Assembly: GCF_031143425.1 (NCBI RefSeq)
Contig: NC_090439.1
Coordinates: 349,054,027-349,118,026 of the forward strand
Direction of reading: 5' to 3'
DNA from: Pleurodeles waltl
Lineage: Eukaryota > Chordata > Amphibia > Caudata > Salamandridae
Length of the DNA: 64,000 nt
Shown: positions 8,815 through 22,244 of the stretch, piece after piece
Position numbering within the stretch: position 1 is the first letter of the stretch
Layout: every line of letters starts with the position of its first letter
Made by a program: the position numbers and the translations under genes
Notes under the pieces: model-generated
Seen by the model: the letters and a program-made list of their open reading frames with translations, nothing else
The model's database searches: none
Told to the model about the DNA's origin: nothing

Positions 8815-10415
8815 CTCATGAATTCTTACCTCATATTATGCAATAATTGTGGGTCTCAAGCGATTTCTTTGAGTGTTACTCTGTCTTATATGTAATGCAT
8901 ATCCTGTACAATTGTAAAAAAGTTTGGATACGTTGAAAAATGGCTCTGACCAGCATTGCTGACTGTCAAGCCCTTGTTCTGATTACAACATGCGACAACA
9001 GTTTAGATTTCCACTATACCCTTGACCAGTCTATACAATATATGCTCCATATACGGGTACATTGTGGATGCAGATTACTCTCTGCACTAATGTGTGGATG
9101 CTTAGCAAAGATTGCAAACTCGAATTTCTGGAGCACATAAATTGTGATAACAAACATTTGTAGGACTCTTGGGCGGAGGAAGGCCAAAAAAAAGTCAAGG
9201 ATTTCTGATGATAGAGTGAGCAGAGACTCTGCTATTGGAAATGGGGAAGGCTACTATGAATTTGGGTAGGCACATCCCAGAAGCATCACCAACTTGAGCA
9301 GAGCCTCCATCCTGCCAAACTCTATGAGGCGCACAGTATTTATCTAATTTTGAGACTGCAGTCCCAGCACACAAAATGCTTCACCAGAGACAGAGAGAGA
9401 ATGCTGCTTCTCTTAGAGTATATTCAAGTCTAAGGATAATCTTTAGATGCAGGGCATATTCAGCCAGTGTCACCTACTTGAAAAAAACCAGACAATGAAC
9501 TGCCCAGAGGAAAACAGTAGACCTCACGCCAACATGAATAGAGGCAGAAGACCCTCCTGAGTAAAAGTCTGACTGTGGGCTGTGAAGCGAGCTCCCAGGA
9601 ACAAGAAGGCCTAGCTAGAATTATCAAGAGAAAAAAAACATTACTTGAGATCAAAGAGTTTGAAAGCTGGAGAGAAGCTTTTCATCACTGTGGTGTTTGT
9701 GGGTCTGAAACACTCCTGACCTGCCCAGCAGCCCCAGGCAGCCAAGATGTGCCCTAATGTAGGCCCAGAGAGACACAGAAAATCTTCATCTTTGCTCCAG
9801 GTCTTGAAGTTACGGATTGTTGGATAAAGTTGATTGCCATGCTCTGGAAGAATGTGAATCATCACTCCAGTTCTTAATGTTCAGATGCAATATGTTTTTG
9901 ATGCCCTGCTGGACAGCAACCTTACATCCCATGCCATAAACTCAAGTTGGTCGAGAGTGTGCGTCTACTGGGTGCCCCGGGAGGTGACTGACAAGTACAA
10001 AGATGCTGTCCCTAGGAATATGATACCCTGAGGTGAATTTTGTGTAAGTGTGCTTCATTATTTATGATCCAGTCAATTTGCAGAGATGTGAGACCTGCTG
10101 ATGCCCTAACTGGCCTCTCTCTCTTATTACTGGTCACAGTGCACAGAAACACCAGACTACTGGACACACTATACCACTGCAAACTGGATACAGTGGCATT
10201 GTTTGAACTGCCTATGGCACCCTGAACTAATTGTTTCACTTGGGTGGGACCCCTGTTTCAGCTTGGTTGGTGGACCATTGGGTTTCTAGATATTTTGGGA
10301 CTGTTTTGCTGAGAACTCAGCTGTAGGGTCTTAATCTACTAAGTTGCCTAGCCTTCAGCACAGAGGCACAAATACTCTAGAGTGCATGGCCAGATACATT
10401 ATTCTATTCTAAATA
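8815..10415. other. Unassigned DNA between LTR stacks
   Basis: About 1.6 kb with no similarity to the LTR families in this window. Only short open frames are present and none shows a recognisable domain or convincing splice sites. It could be host intron or old unrecognised repeats. Confidence 0.5.
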
Positions 10416-11833
10416 TGTAGAAAGCTGGCCTGGTGTGTGGTGAGCACCTGCTGTGTTATTACCCTATACCAGGTATCCCCTATTAGTGAGGCGTAGTCAG
10501 TGTCTAGGAAGCCGGGCTGTCTAGCGGTAGCTGTGGATGAGCAGCCAAGGCTTATCTAGGAGACATGCAAAGCTCATTCAACAGCACCATAGTCACACAG
10601 CACTTACACACATGAAAGAACCACACAGTGTACAAAAATAAAGGTACTTTATTTTAGTGACACAAATATTAAATACTATATTGGCAATACTATACTAGCA
10701 GGTGAGTAAACACACTATTATATACACCTTAGTTGGTAGGAATGAGTATAGAAAGTAATTGAAAACAGTGCAATAACAATAGACAATAGTGGCCCTAGGG
10801 GGAGCCCAAACCATATACTAAAAAAAATGGAATGCGAAAGAGACCCCCACCCAGGTAAGTGGAATCTGTAGAGGGGAGCTGTTGGAACTAGGAACCCCAA
10901 AAGGTAAGTACCAGAGTGCTCTCCAGCAACAAGGAGAGACGAGGTAAGTACCTGGGTTTTCCCAAACCCACAGGGAAGCTTTGTGAAAGGACGGTGCAAG
11001 GTCCAAGCAAGACTGCAAGAAACAGAAGATGGATTCAGGCAGAAGAGTACCTGCAAATGAAGGGGACCAAGTCCTGTTCCAATTGGAGTGTCTGGTTGGG
11101 GCAGGAGCCACTACCCACCCTTCTGGATATGCAGGACCAGGTCGATAGTGAAGACCAGGAGTCAGCTATGCAGCACAGAAGCAGAAGAAGAGTTCCAGAA
11201 GTGATGCTGTTGATGTCCCACATCGGAAGAAGAGTTGCAGGCAATCAGTGGTGTGGAAAAACCACCAACACGCCTTGGTAAAGGCAAGAGTTGCAGAAGA
11301 GGATTTGCAGAGCTTCGGTGGATCAGGAAGGTCTGAGGGGACTCAACCCAAGGAGGGGAGTCCCAGGCATCTTCAAGATGTCAGGAGAGCAAGAAATCAT
11401 GGATGCAGCCCCGCAGGCAACTCACAGGCAGCAGGCACAGGAGTCACAGTGAGGCCCACTCAGCACACCTGGAAAGGAGTCCCACGTCGCTGAAGAAGCA
11501 GGCAGACCACACATTGTAGGGAAGAGTGCTGGAGGCCGGGGCTGCACAGAGCCTGAAAATCCCTTGGAAGAAGAGTCAACAAGCCTTGGCAGCTGCAACA
11601 ATCGCAGTGCACAGGAATACCGTCCTGCAAGGAGAGGCAAAGACTCACCACCTCCAAAGTTGGACAGCTGGTAGAGGAGACCAAGGGGACCACTCAAGTC
11701 CACCACCTGTGTTGCAGGATCCGAGCAGAGTTACAGGAGAGGAGAACCACGCATCCGGTCATTGTTGCAGTTGGTGCCTGCGGATGCAGGGGAGTGACTC
11801 CTTCACTTCAAGGGAGATTCCTTCTTGCTTCTT
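10416..11833 (-). repeat. Truncated LTR of a second, related Gypsy-type family
   Basis: It starts TGTAGAAAGCTGGCCTGG, a clear relative of the main family terminus TGTAGGAAGTTGGCTCTG, and like it reads on the minus strand. It has the reverse complement of a poly(A) signal (TTTATT in ACTTTATTTTAG near 10649) and three AGGTAAGT motifs (10853, 10902, 10942) in the position where the main family has its cluster. Most of the remainder is not alignable by eye to the main family. It stops abruptly where the next LTR begins at 11834, and no continuation is seen on the far side of that LTR at 24960. Confidence 0.65.
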
Positions 11834-14483
11834 TGTAGGAAGTTGGCTCTGTATATACTATTTCAAAGTAAGAAATAGTATGCACAGAGTCCAAGGGTTC
11901 CCCTTAGAGGTAAGATAGTGGCAAAAAGAGATAATTCTAATGCTCTATTTTGTGGTAGTGTGGTCGAGCAGTAGGCTTATCAGAGGGTAGTGTTAAGCAT
12001 TTGTTGTACACACACAGGCAATAAATGAGGAACACACACTCAAAGATAATTCCAGGCCAATAGGTTTTTATATAGAAAAATATATTTTCTTAGTTTATTT
12101 TAAGAACCACAGGTTCAAGATTTACAAACAATACGTTAAATGAAAGGTAATTCACTCAGGTATCTTAGGAACTTTCAATCATCACAATAGCATGTACAGT
12201 TTTGGCAAAAATGGCAATAAGCTATTTTAAAATTGGACACAGTGCAAAATTCAACAGTTCCTGGGGGAGGTAAGTATTCGTTAGTTTCACAGGTAAGTAA
12301 AGCACTTACAGGGTTCAAAGTTGGGTCCAAGGTAGCCCACCGTTGGGGTTCAGGGCAACCCCAAAGTTACCACACCAGCAGCTCAGGGCCGGTCAGGTGC
12401 AGAGGTCAAAGTGGTGCCTAAAACGCATAGGCTTCAATGGAAATAGCGGTGCCCCGGTTCCAGTCTGCCAGCAGGTAAGTACCTGCAACTTCAGAGGGCA
12501 GACCAGGAGGGGTTTTGTAGGGAACCGGGGGGGACACAAGTCAGCACAGAAACTACACCCTCAGTGGCACAGGGGCGGCCGGGTGCAGTGTGCAAACAGG
12601 CGTCGGGATCGCAATAGGTTTCAATGGGAGACCCAGGGGTCTCTTCAGCGATGCAGGCAGGCAAGGGGGGGTGGGCTCCTCGGGGTAGCCACCACCTGGA
12701 CTAGGGAGAGGGCCTCCTGGGGGTCACTCCTGCACTGGAAGTCGGATCCTTCAGGTCCTGGGGGCTGCGGGTGCAGTGTGTTTACCAGGCGTCAGGTTCT
12801 TTGAAGCAGGCAGTCGCGGTCAGGGGGAGCCTCTGGATTCCCTCTGCAGGCGTCGCTGTGAGGGCTCAGGGGGGCAACTCTGGCTACTCACGGGCTCGCA
12901 GTTGCTGGGGAGTCCTCCCTGTAGAGTTAGTTTTCCCCAGGTCGAGCCGGGGGCGTCGGGTGCAGAATGGAAAGTCTCACGCTTCCGGCGGGAAATGTGT
13001 GGTCTTTAAAAGTTGCTTCTTTGTTGCAAAGTTGCAGTTTCTTTGGATCAGGGCTGCTGTCCTAGGGAGTTCTTGGTCCTTTTAGATGCAGGGTAGTCCT
13101 CTGAGGCTTCAGAGGTCGCTGGACCCTGGGGGAGGGGTCGCTGTTGCAGTTTTTCTTGAAGTGGGGAGACAGGCCAGTAGGGCTGGGGCCAAAGCAGTTG
13201 GTGTCTCCGTCTTCTCTGCAGGGCTTCAGGTCAGCAGTCCTTCTTCCTCTTCAGGTTGCAGGAATCTATCTTCCAAGGTTCGGGGGGCTCTAAATACTCA
13301 ATTTAGGGGTGTGTTTAGGTCTGGGAGGTTAGTAGCCAATGGCTGCTAGCCCTGAGGGTGGCTACACCCTCTCTGTGCCTCCTCCCCGAGGGGAGGGGGG
13401 CACATCCCTAAACCTATTGGGAGAATCCTCCATCTGCAAGATGGAGGATTTCTAAAAGTCAGAGTCACCTTAGCTGAGGACACCTTAGGGGTTGTCCTGA
13501 CTGGCCAGTGACTCCTCCTTGTTTTTCTCATTATCTCCTCCGGCCTTGCTGCCAAAAGTGAGGCCGTGGCCGGAGGGGCGGGCATCTCCACTAGCTGGGA
13601 TGCCCTGTGGCACTGTAACAAAGGGGGTGAGCCTTTGAGGCTCACCGCCAGGTGTTACAGTTCCTGCAGGGGGAGGTGAGAAGCACCTCCATCCAGTACA
13701 GGCTTTGTTACTAGCCACAGAGTGACAAAGGCACTCTCCCCATGTGACCAGCAACATTTCTGGTGTGTGGCAAGCTGGCAAAACTAGTCAGCCCACACTG
13801 GAAGTCGGGTATGTTTTCAGGTGGCATCTCTAAGATGCCCTCTGGGTGTACTTCACAATAAAATGTACACTGGCATCAGTGTGCATTTATTGTGCTGAGA
13901 AGTTTGATACCAAACTTCCCAGTTTTCAGTGTAGCCATTATGGTGCTGTGGAGTTCGTGCAAAACAGACTCCCAGACCATATACTCTTATGGCTACCCTG
14001 CACTTACAATGTCTAACGTTTTGCTTAGACACTGTAGGGATATAGTGCTCATGCACCTATGCCCTCACCTGTGGTATAGTGCACCCTGCCTTAGGGCTGT
14101 AAGGCCTGCTAGAGGGGTGACTTATGTATGCCATAGGCAGTGTGAGGTTGGCATGGCACCCTGAGGGAAGTGCCATGTTGACTTAGTCATTTCCTCCCCA
14201 CCAGCACACACAAGCTGGCAAGCAGTGTGTCTGTGCTGAGTGAGGGGTCCCCAGGGTGGCATAAGACATGCTGCAGCCCTAAGAGACCTTCCCTGGCATC
14301 AGGGCCCTTGGTACCAGGGGTACCAGTTACAAGGGACTTACCTGGATGCCAGGGTGTGCCAATTGTGGAGACATAGGTACAGTTTTAGGGAAAGAACACT
14401 GGTGCTGGGGCCTGGTTAGCAGGCCTAAGCACACTTTCAAATCATAACTTGGCATCAGCAAAGGCAAAAAGTTAGGGGGTAAC
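11834..14483 (-). repeat. Older main-family solo LTR, first segment (interrupted by G3)
   Basis: It starts TGTAGGAAGTTGGCTCTG and aligns through the whole LTR to within 25 bp of its end, where G3 is inserted. With the segment at 24935-24959 it totals 2,675 bp, so it is full length. It is clearly more diverged than the other LTRs. No primer-binding site or polypurine tract flanks it, so it is either a solo LTR or one LTR of a rearranged element. Flanks do not match (CTTCTT at left, CTCAC at right), so no target duplication supports a simple insertion. Confidence 0.8.
14479..14483. repeat. Target site duplication of G3, left copy (GTAAC)
   Basis: GTAAC directly precedes the 5' LTR and is repeated directly after the 3' LTR at 24930-24934, where the interrupted host LTR resumes. 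Confidence 0.95.
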
Positions 14484-17170
14484 TGTAAGGAAATGCCTCC
14501 TTGGCATGGTTGCCCCCTGACTTTTTGCCTTTGCTGATGCTATGTTTACAATTGAAAGTGTGCTGAGGCCTGCTAACCAGGCCCCAGCACCAGTGTTCTT
14601 TCCCTAACCTGTACTTTTGTATCCACAATTGGCAGACCCTGGCATCCAGATAAGTCCCTTGTAACTGGTACTTCTAGTACCAAGGGCCCTGATGCCAAGG
14701 AAGGTCTCTAAGGGCTGCAGCATGTCTTATGCCACCCTGGAGACCTCTCACTCAGCACAGACACACTGCTTGCCAGCTTGTGTGTGCTAGTGAGGACAAA
14801 ACGAGTAAGTCGACATGGCACTCCCCTCAGGGTGCCATGCCAGCCTCTCACTGCCTATGCAGTATAGGTAAGACACCCCTCTAGCAGGCCTTACAGCCCT
14901 AAGGCAGGGTGCACTATACCATAGGTGAGGGTACCAGTGCATGAGCATGGTACCCCTACAGTGTCTAAACAAAACCTTAGACATTGTAAGTGCAGGGCAG
15001 CCATAAGAGTATATGGTCTGGGAGTTTGTCAAACACGAACTCCACAGCACCATAATGGCTACACTGAAAACTGGGAAGTTTGGTATCAAACTTCTCAGCA
15101 CAATAAATGCACACTGATGCCAGTGTACATTTTATTGTAAAATACACCCCAGAGGGCACCTTAGAGGTGCCCCCTGAAACTTAACCGACTATCTGTGTAG
15201 GCTGACTAGTTTTAGCAGCCTGCCACAAACCGAGACATGTTGCTGGCCCCATGGGGAGAGTGCCTTTGTCACTCTGAGGCCAGTAACAAAGCCTGCACTG
15301 GGTGGAGATGCTAACACCTCCCCCAGGCAGGAATTGTCACACCTGGCGGTGAGCCTCAAAGGCTCACCTCCTTTGTGCCAACCCAGCAGGACACTCCAGC
15401 TAGTGGAGTTGCCCGCCCCCTCCGGCCAGGCCCCACTTTTTGGCGGCAAGGCCGGAGAAAATAATGAGAAAAACAAGGAGGAGTCACTGGCCAGTCAGGA
15501 CAGCCCCTAAGGTGTCCTGAGCTGAAGTGACTCTAACTTTTAGAAATCCTCCATCTTGCAGATGGAGGATTCCCCCAATAGGGTTAGGATTGTGACCCCC
15601 TCCCCTTGGGAGGAGGCACAAAGAGGGTGTACCCACCCTCAGGGCTAGTAGCCATTGGCTACTAATCCCCCAGACCTAAACACGCCCTTAAATTTAGTAT
15701 TTAAGGGCTACCCTGAACCCTAGAAAATCAGATTCCTGCAACTACAAGAAGAAGGACTGCCTAGCTGAAAACCCCTGCAGCGGAAGACCAGAAGACGACA
15801 ACTGCCTTGGCTCCAGAAACTCACCGGCCTGTCTCCTGCCTTCCAAAGATCCTGCTCCAGCGACGCCTTCCAAAGGGACCAGCGACCTCGACATCCTCTG
15901 AGGACTGCCCCTGCTTCGAAAAGACAAGAAACTCCCGAGGACAGCGGACCTGCTCCAAGAAAAGCTGCAACTTTGTTTCCAGCAGCTTTAAAGATCCCTG
16001 CAAGCTCCCCGCAAGAAGCGTGAGACTTGCAACACTGCACCCGGCGACCCCGACTCGGCTGGTGGCGATCCAACACCTCAGGAGGGACCCCAGGACTACT
16101 CTAAGACTGTGAGTACAAAAACCTGTCCCCCCTGAGCCCCCACAGCGCCGCCTGCAGAGGGAATCCCGAGGCTTCCCCTGACCGCGACTCTTTGAATCCT
16201 AAGTCCCGACACCTGGGAGAGACCCTGCACCCGCAGCCCCCAGGACCTGAAGGACCGGACTTTCACTGGAGGAGTGACCCCCAGGAGTCCCTCTCCCTTG
16301 ATCAAGTGGAGGTTTCCCCGAGGAACCCCCCCCTTGCCTGCCTGCAGCGCTGAAGAGATCCCGAGATCTCTCATAGACTAACATTGCGAACCCGACGCTT
16401 GTTTCTACACTGCACCCGGCCGCCCCCGCGCCGCTGAGGGTGAAATTTCTGTGTGGGCTTGTGTCCCCCCCGGTGCCCTACAAACCCCCCCTGGTCTGCC
16501 CTCCGAAGACGCGGGTACTTACCTGCAAGCAGACCGGAAGCGGGGCACCCCCTTCTCTCCATTCTAGCCTATGTGTTTTGGGCACCACTTTGAACTCTGC
16601 ACCTGACCGGCCCTGAGCTGCTGGTGTGGTGACTTTGGGGTTGCTCTGAACCCCCAACGGTGGGCTACCTTGGACCAAGAACTAAGCCCTGTAAGTGTCT
16701 TACTTACCTGGTTAACCTAACCAATACTTACCTCCCCTAGGAACTGTGAAAATTACACTAAGTGTCCACTTTTAAAACAGCTATTTGTGAATAACTTGAA
16801 AAGTATACATGCAATTTTGATGATTTGAAGTTCCTAAAGTACTTACCTGCAATACCTTTCGAATGAGATATTACATGTAGAATTTGAACCTGTGGTTCTT
16901 AAAATAAACTAAGAAAATATATTTTTCTATATAAAAACCTATTGGCTGGATTTGTCTCTGAGTGTGTGTACCTCATTTATTGTCTATGTGTATGTACAAC
17001 AAATGCTTAACACTACTCCTTGGATAAGCCTACTGCTCGACCACACTACCACAAAATAGAGCATTAGTATTATCTATTTTTACCACTATTTTACCTCTAA
17101 GGGGAACCCTTGGACTCTGTGCATGCTATTCCTTACTTTGAAATAGCACATACAGAGCCAACTTCCTACA
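14484..17170 (+). repeat. 5' LTR of G3 (2,687 bp, subtype I)
   Basis: TGTAAGGAA...TTCCTACA, followed one base later by the primer-binding site. The core promoter (TATTTAAG at 15698-15705) would drive the G3 transcript. All U3 hairpins and the four TACTTACCT motifs described for the first LTR are present. Confidence 0.93.
15698..15705 (+). promoter_or_regulatory. TATA-like box of the G3 promoter
   Basis: TATTTAAG in the 5' LTR, in the loop-proximal arm of a 9-bp hairpin, with an inverted CCAAT about 45 bp upstream. It is the promoter most likely to transcribe G3. Confidence 0.6.
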
Positions 17171-17171
17171 T

Positions 17172-17190
17172 TGGTGGATCAGCGGTGGGG
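17172..17190 (+). promoter_or_regulatory. Primer-binding site of G3, tRNA-Leu type with a 2-nt insertion
   Basis: TGGTGGATCAGCGGTGGGG begins one base after the LTR. It matches the tRNA-Leu complement TGGTGGCAGCGGTGGGA seen in G5, except for an extra AT after position 6 and the last base. G4 and G6 have the same variant. Confidence 0.7.
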
Positions 17191-17440
17191 TACAAGACTT
17201 TGCATTTGCTGGACTACTCAGCCAATACCTGATCACACGACAAATTCCAAAATTGTCATTAGAAATTCATTTTTGCAATTTGAAATTTTTCTAAATTCTT
17301 AAAAGTCCTGCTAGGGCCTTGTGTGTTAAGTCCCTGTTTAGCATTGTCTTTTAGAGTTTAAAAGTTTGTTAAAAGTTTGAAATTAGATTCTAGAAACAGT
17401 TTTAGATTCTTTAAAAAGTCTTCCAACTCTTAGCAAAATA
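17191..17440 (+). other. 5' untranslated leader of G3
   Basis: 250 bp of AT-rich sequence between the primer-binding site and the Gag ATG, rich in short T and A runs. No upstream open frame of note. It would hold any packaging signal, but none is recognisable. Confidence 0.6.
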
Positions 17441-20400
17441 ATGTCTGATACAGAGATGAATGTGGTGGAACTCGACACCACACCTTACCTCCATCTTAAG
17501 ATGAGGGAGCTAAGGTCTCTCTGTAATATCAAAAAAATAACCATTGGCTCCAGACCTACCAAAATTCAGCTCCAGGAGCTGTTGGCAGAGTTTGAAAAAG
17601 CCAACCCCTCTGATGATGACCTCACAGAGGAAGAAATTAGTGACTTGGAGGCCAATGTCCCTCCTCCAGTCCTAAATAGGGAGAACAGGACCCCTCAAGT
17701 CCTGTCTCCAACTGTGTTAGTCAGAAATAGTGAGTCCCTCACAGGAGGGTCCCACATTTCTGAAATCACTGAGGATGCTCTCAGTGAAGATGACCTCCTG
17801 TTAGCCAGGATGGCCAAAAGATTGGCTTTAGAGAGACAGCTCCTAGCCATAGAAAGGGAAAGACAAGAGATGGGCCTAGGACCCATCAATGGTGGCAGCA
17901 ATATAAATAGGGTCAGAGATTCTCCTGACATGTTAAAAATCCCCAAAGGGATTGTGACAAAATTTGAAGATGGTGATGACATCACCAAGTGGTTCACAGC
18001 TTTTGAGAGGGCTTGTGTAACCAGAAAAGTGAACAGATCTCACTGGGGTGCTCTCCTTTGGGAAATGTTCACTGGAAAGTGTAGGGATAGACTCCTCACA
18101 CTCTCTGGAAAAGATGCAGAATCTTATGACCTCATGAAGGGTACCCTGATTGAGGGCTTTGGATTCTCCACTGAGGAGTACAGGATTAGGTTCAGGGGGG
18201 CTCAAAAATCCTCGAGCCAGACCTGGGTTGACTTTGTTGACTACTCAGTGAAAACACTAGATGGTTGGATTCAAGGCAGTGGTGTAAGTAATTATGATGG
18301 GCTGTACAATTTATTTGTGAAAGAACACCTGTTAAGTAATTGTTTCAATGATAAACTGCATCAGCATCTGGTAGACCTAGGACCAATTTCTCCCCAAGAA
18401 TTGGGAAAGAAGGCGGACCATTGGGTCAAGACAAGGGTGTCCAAGACTTCAACAGGGGGTGACCAAAAGAAAGGGGTCACAAAGACTCCCCAGGGGAAGG
18501 GTGATGAGACAACCAAAACTAAAAATAGTAAAGAGTCTTCTACAGGCCCCCAAAAACCTGCACAGGAGGGTGGGCCCAGAGCCTCTTCACAAAACAATGG
18601 GTACAAGGGTAAAAACTTTGATCCCAAAAAGGCCTGGTGTCATAGCTGTAAACAGCATGGACACCAAACTGGAGACAAGGCCTGTCCCAAGAAAGGTTCC
18701 ACTCCAAACTCCCATCCAGGTAACACTGGTATGGCTAGTCTCCAAGTGGGATCAACAGTGTGCCCAGAGCAAATCAGGGTCCACACTGAAGCTACTCTAG
18801 TTTCTGAGGGTGGGGTGGATTTGGCCACACTAGCTGTCTGGCCGCCTAACATGCAAAAATACAGACAGCAACTCTTAATTAATGGGACTAGAATAGAGGG
18901 CCTGAGGGATACAGGTGCCAGTGTCACCATGGTGACAGAGAAACTGGTTTCCCCTGGCCAATACCTGACTGGAAAAACTTACACAGTCACCAACGCTGAC
19001 AATCAGAGAAAAGTACATCCCATGGCAATGGTTACTTTAGAATGGGGAGGGGTCAATGGCCTGAAACAGGTGGTGGTCTCCTCAAATATCCCAGTGGACT
19101 GTCTGCTTGGAAATGACCTGGAGTCCTCAGCATGGGCTGAGGTAGAACTAAAAACCCATGCAGCAATGCTGGGCATCCCTGAACTGGTGTGTGTGAAAAC
19201 AAGAGCACAATGCAAGGCACAGGGTGAACAAGTAGAGCTGGAGTCTGGAAGAATGGCCCAGCCTACCAAGAGAACAGGAAAGTCAGTTGGGAAACCAACT
19301 ACAACACAGCAAAAGAAAGGGAACCTCTCTTCTCAGGAAGAAGTTCTGCCCTCTGAGGGAACTGAGCCTTTGGAGCTTGAACCTTATCAGGTTGAGCTCT
19401 TAGGCCCAGGGGGACCCTCAAGGGAGGAGCTGTGTAAGGGACAAGAAACCTGTCCCTCTCTTGAAGGCCTTAGGCAGCAAGCTGCTGAAGAGTCCAAAGG
19501 CAAGAAAAATGGAACGCATAGGGTCTATTGGGAAGATGGACTCCTGTACACTGAGGCCAGAGACCCCAAACCTGGTGCCACTAGGAGAGTGGTAGTGCCT
19601 CAGCTGTTCAGGAAGTTCATCCTAACATTGGCCCATGACATTCCCCTTGCTGGACATTTGGGACAAACCAAGACGTGGGAGAGGTTAGTCAACCACTTCT
19701 ACTGGCCCAATATGTCCAACATGGTTAAGGAGTTTTGCCTCTCCTGCCCCACCTGTCAAGCCAGTGGTAAGACAGGTGGGCATCCAAAGGCCCCCCTCAT
19801 TCCACTTCCAGTGGTGGGGGTTCCCTTTGAAAGAGTGGGTGTGGACATAGTTGGTCCACTAGAACCTCCCACAGCCTCAGGAAATATGTATATCCTGGTA
19901 GTAGTGGATCATGCTACCAGGTATCCTGAAGCTATTCCCCTTAGGTCGATTACTGCCCCTGCAGTAGCCAAGGCCCTCATTGGTATCTTTACCAGAGTGG
20001 GTTTCCCTAAGGAGGTGGTGTCTGACAGAGGTACCAACTTCATGTCAGCATACCTAAAGCACATGTGGAATGAGTGTGGAGTGACTTATAAATTCACTAC
20101 ACCATACCATCCACAAACTAATGGCTTGGTTGAGAGATTCAACAAGACATTAAAAGGCATGATCATGGGGCTCCCAGAAAAGCTCAAAAGGAGATGGGAT
20201 GTCCTCTTGCCATGTCTGCTTTTCGCTTACAGAGAGGTGCCACAGAAGGGAGTAGGATTCTCACCCTTTGAACTTCTGTTTGGTCATCCTGTAAGGGGAC
20301 CACTTGCCCTTGTCAAAGAAGGCTGGGAGAGACCTCTCCATGAGCCTAAACAGGACATAGTGGACTATGTACTTGGCCTTCGCTCTAGAATGGCAGAGAA

Positions 20401-22214
20401 CATGGAAAAGGCAACCAAAAACCTTGAGGCCAGCCAACAGCTCCAGAAGTTTTGGTATGACCAAAAGGCTGCACTGGTTGAGTTCCAACCAGGGCAGAAA
20501 GTCTGGGTTCTGGAGCCTGTGGCTCCCAGGGCACTCCAGGACAAATGGAGTGGCCCTTACCCAGTACTAGAAAGGAAGAGTCAGGTCACCTACCTGGTGG
20601 ACCTGGGCACAAGCAGGAGCCCCAAGAGGGTGATCCATGTGAACCGCCTTAAGCTCTTCCATGACAGGGCTGATGTCAATCTGTTGATGGTAACAGATCA
20701 GGAGGCAGAGAGTGAACCTCTCCCTGATCTTCTATCATCAGACCCAAAAGATGGCACAGTAGATGGAGTGATCTACTCAGACACCCTCTCTGGCCAACAG
20801 CAAGCTGATTGTAGGAGAGTCCTACAACAGTTTCCTGAACTCTTCTCCTTAACCCCTGGTCAGACACACCTGTGTACCCATGATGTGGACACAGGAGACA
20901 GCATGCCTGTCAAGAACAAAATCTTTAGGCAGTCTGACCATGTTAAGGAAAGCATCAAGGTGGAAGTCCACAAGATGCTGGAATTGGGAGTAATTGAGCG
21001 CTCTGACAGCCCCTGGGCTAGCCCAGTGGTCTTAGTCCCCAAAACCTCACACCAAAGATGGAAAGAAAGAGATGAGGTTTTGTGTGGACTACAGAGGGCT
21101 CAATTCTGTCACCAAGACAGATGCTCATCCAATTCCAAGAGCTGATGAGCTCATAGACAAATTAGGTGCTGCCAAATTCTTAAGTACCTTTGACTTGACA
21201 GCAGGGTACTGGCAAATAAAAATGGCACCTGGAGCAAAAGAGAAAACAGCATTCTCCACACCTGATGGGCATTATCAGTTTACTGTTATGCCCTTTGGTT
21301 TAAAGAATGCCCCTGCCACCTTCCAAAGGTTGGTGAATCAAGTCCTTGCTGGCTTGGAGTCCTTTAGCACAGCTTATCTTGATGATATTGCTGTCTTTAG
21401 CTCCACCTGGCAGGATCACCTGGTCCACCTGAAGAAGGTTTTGAAGGCTCTGCGATCTGCAGGCCTCTCTATCAAGGCATCCAAATGCCAGATAGGGCAG
21501 GGAACTGTGGTTTACTTGGGCCACCTTGTAGGTGGAGGCCAAGTTCAGCCACTCCAACCCAAGATCCAGACTATTCTGGACTGGGTAGCTCCAAAAACCC
21601 AGACTCAAGTCAGGGCATTCCTTGGCTTGACTGGGTATTACAGGAGGTTTGTGAAGGGATATGGATCCATTGTGACAGCCCTCACTGAACTCACCTCCAA
21701 GAAAATGCCCAAGAAAGTGAACTGGACTGTGGAATGCCAACAGGCCTTTGACACCCTGAAACAAGCAATGTGCTCAGCACCAGTTCTCAAAGCTCCAGAT
21801 TATTCTAAGCAGTTCATTGTGCAGACTGATGCCTCTGAACATGGGATAGGGGCAGTTTTGTCCCAAACAAATGATGATGGCCTTGACCAGCCTGTTGCTT
21901 TCATTAGCAGGAGGTTACTCCCCAGGGAGCAGCGTTGGAGTGCCATTGAGAGGGAGGCCTTTGCTGTGGTTTGGTCCCTGAAGAAGCTGAGACCATACCT
22001 CTTTGGGACTCACTTCCTAGTTCAAACTGACCACAGACCTCTCAAATGGCTGATGCAAATGAAAGGTGAAAATCCTAAACTGTTGAGGTGGTCCATCTCC
22101 CTACAGGGAATGGACTTTATAGTGGAACACAGACCTGGGACTGCCCATGCCAATGCAGATGGCCTTTCCAGGTTCTTCCACTTAGAAAATGAAGACTCTC
22201 TTGGGAAAGGTTAG
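17441..22214 (+). pseudogene. Gag-Pol of G3, frameshifted in reverse transcriptase
   Basis: The frame starts at ATG 17441 and holds, in order, a SAP-like N-terminus, coiled coil, SCAN-like capsid, zinc knuckle, protease (LRDTGAS), zinc-binding integrase N-domain (CPTC), DD35E integrase core (DIVGPL, SDRGTNF, NGLVERFN) and a GPY module. At 21041-21044 the usual CCCCAAACC has become CCCCAAAACC. This one extra A shifts the frame just after the PWASPVVLVPK block at the start of reverse transcriptase, and the shifted reading stops at 21145. The original frame continues as an open reading to 22214 with YLDD and RNase H intact. A 6-bp deletion near 20696 removes two acidic residues relative to the other copies. 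Total length (4,774 bp) equals the intact 4,779 minus 6 plus 1, so these are the only length changes. Confidence 0.95.
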
Positions 22215-22227
22215 TCTCATCCTCTTT

Positions 22228-22244
22228 CGTTTGGGGGGGGGTTG
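22228..22244 (+). promoter_or_regulatory. Polypurine tract of G3
   Basis: CGTTT, nine G (22233-22241) and TTG immediately before the 3' LTR. Confidence 0.85.

Noticed and set aside
10718..11706. Several 70-130-codon frames on both strands between 10.7 and 11.9 kb
   Set aside because: They overlap one another inside a truncated LTR of the second family and show no domain or consistent strand.
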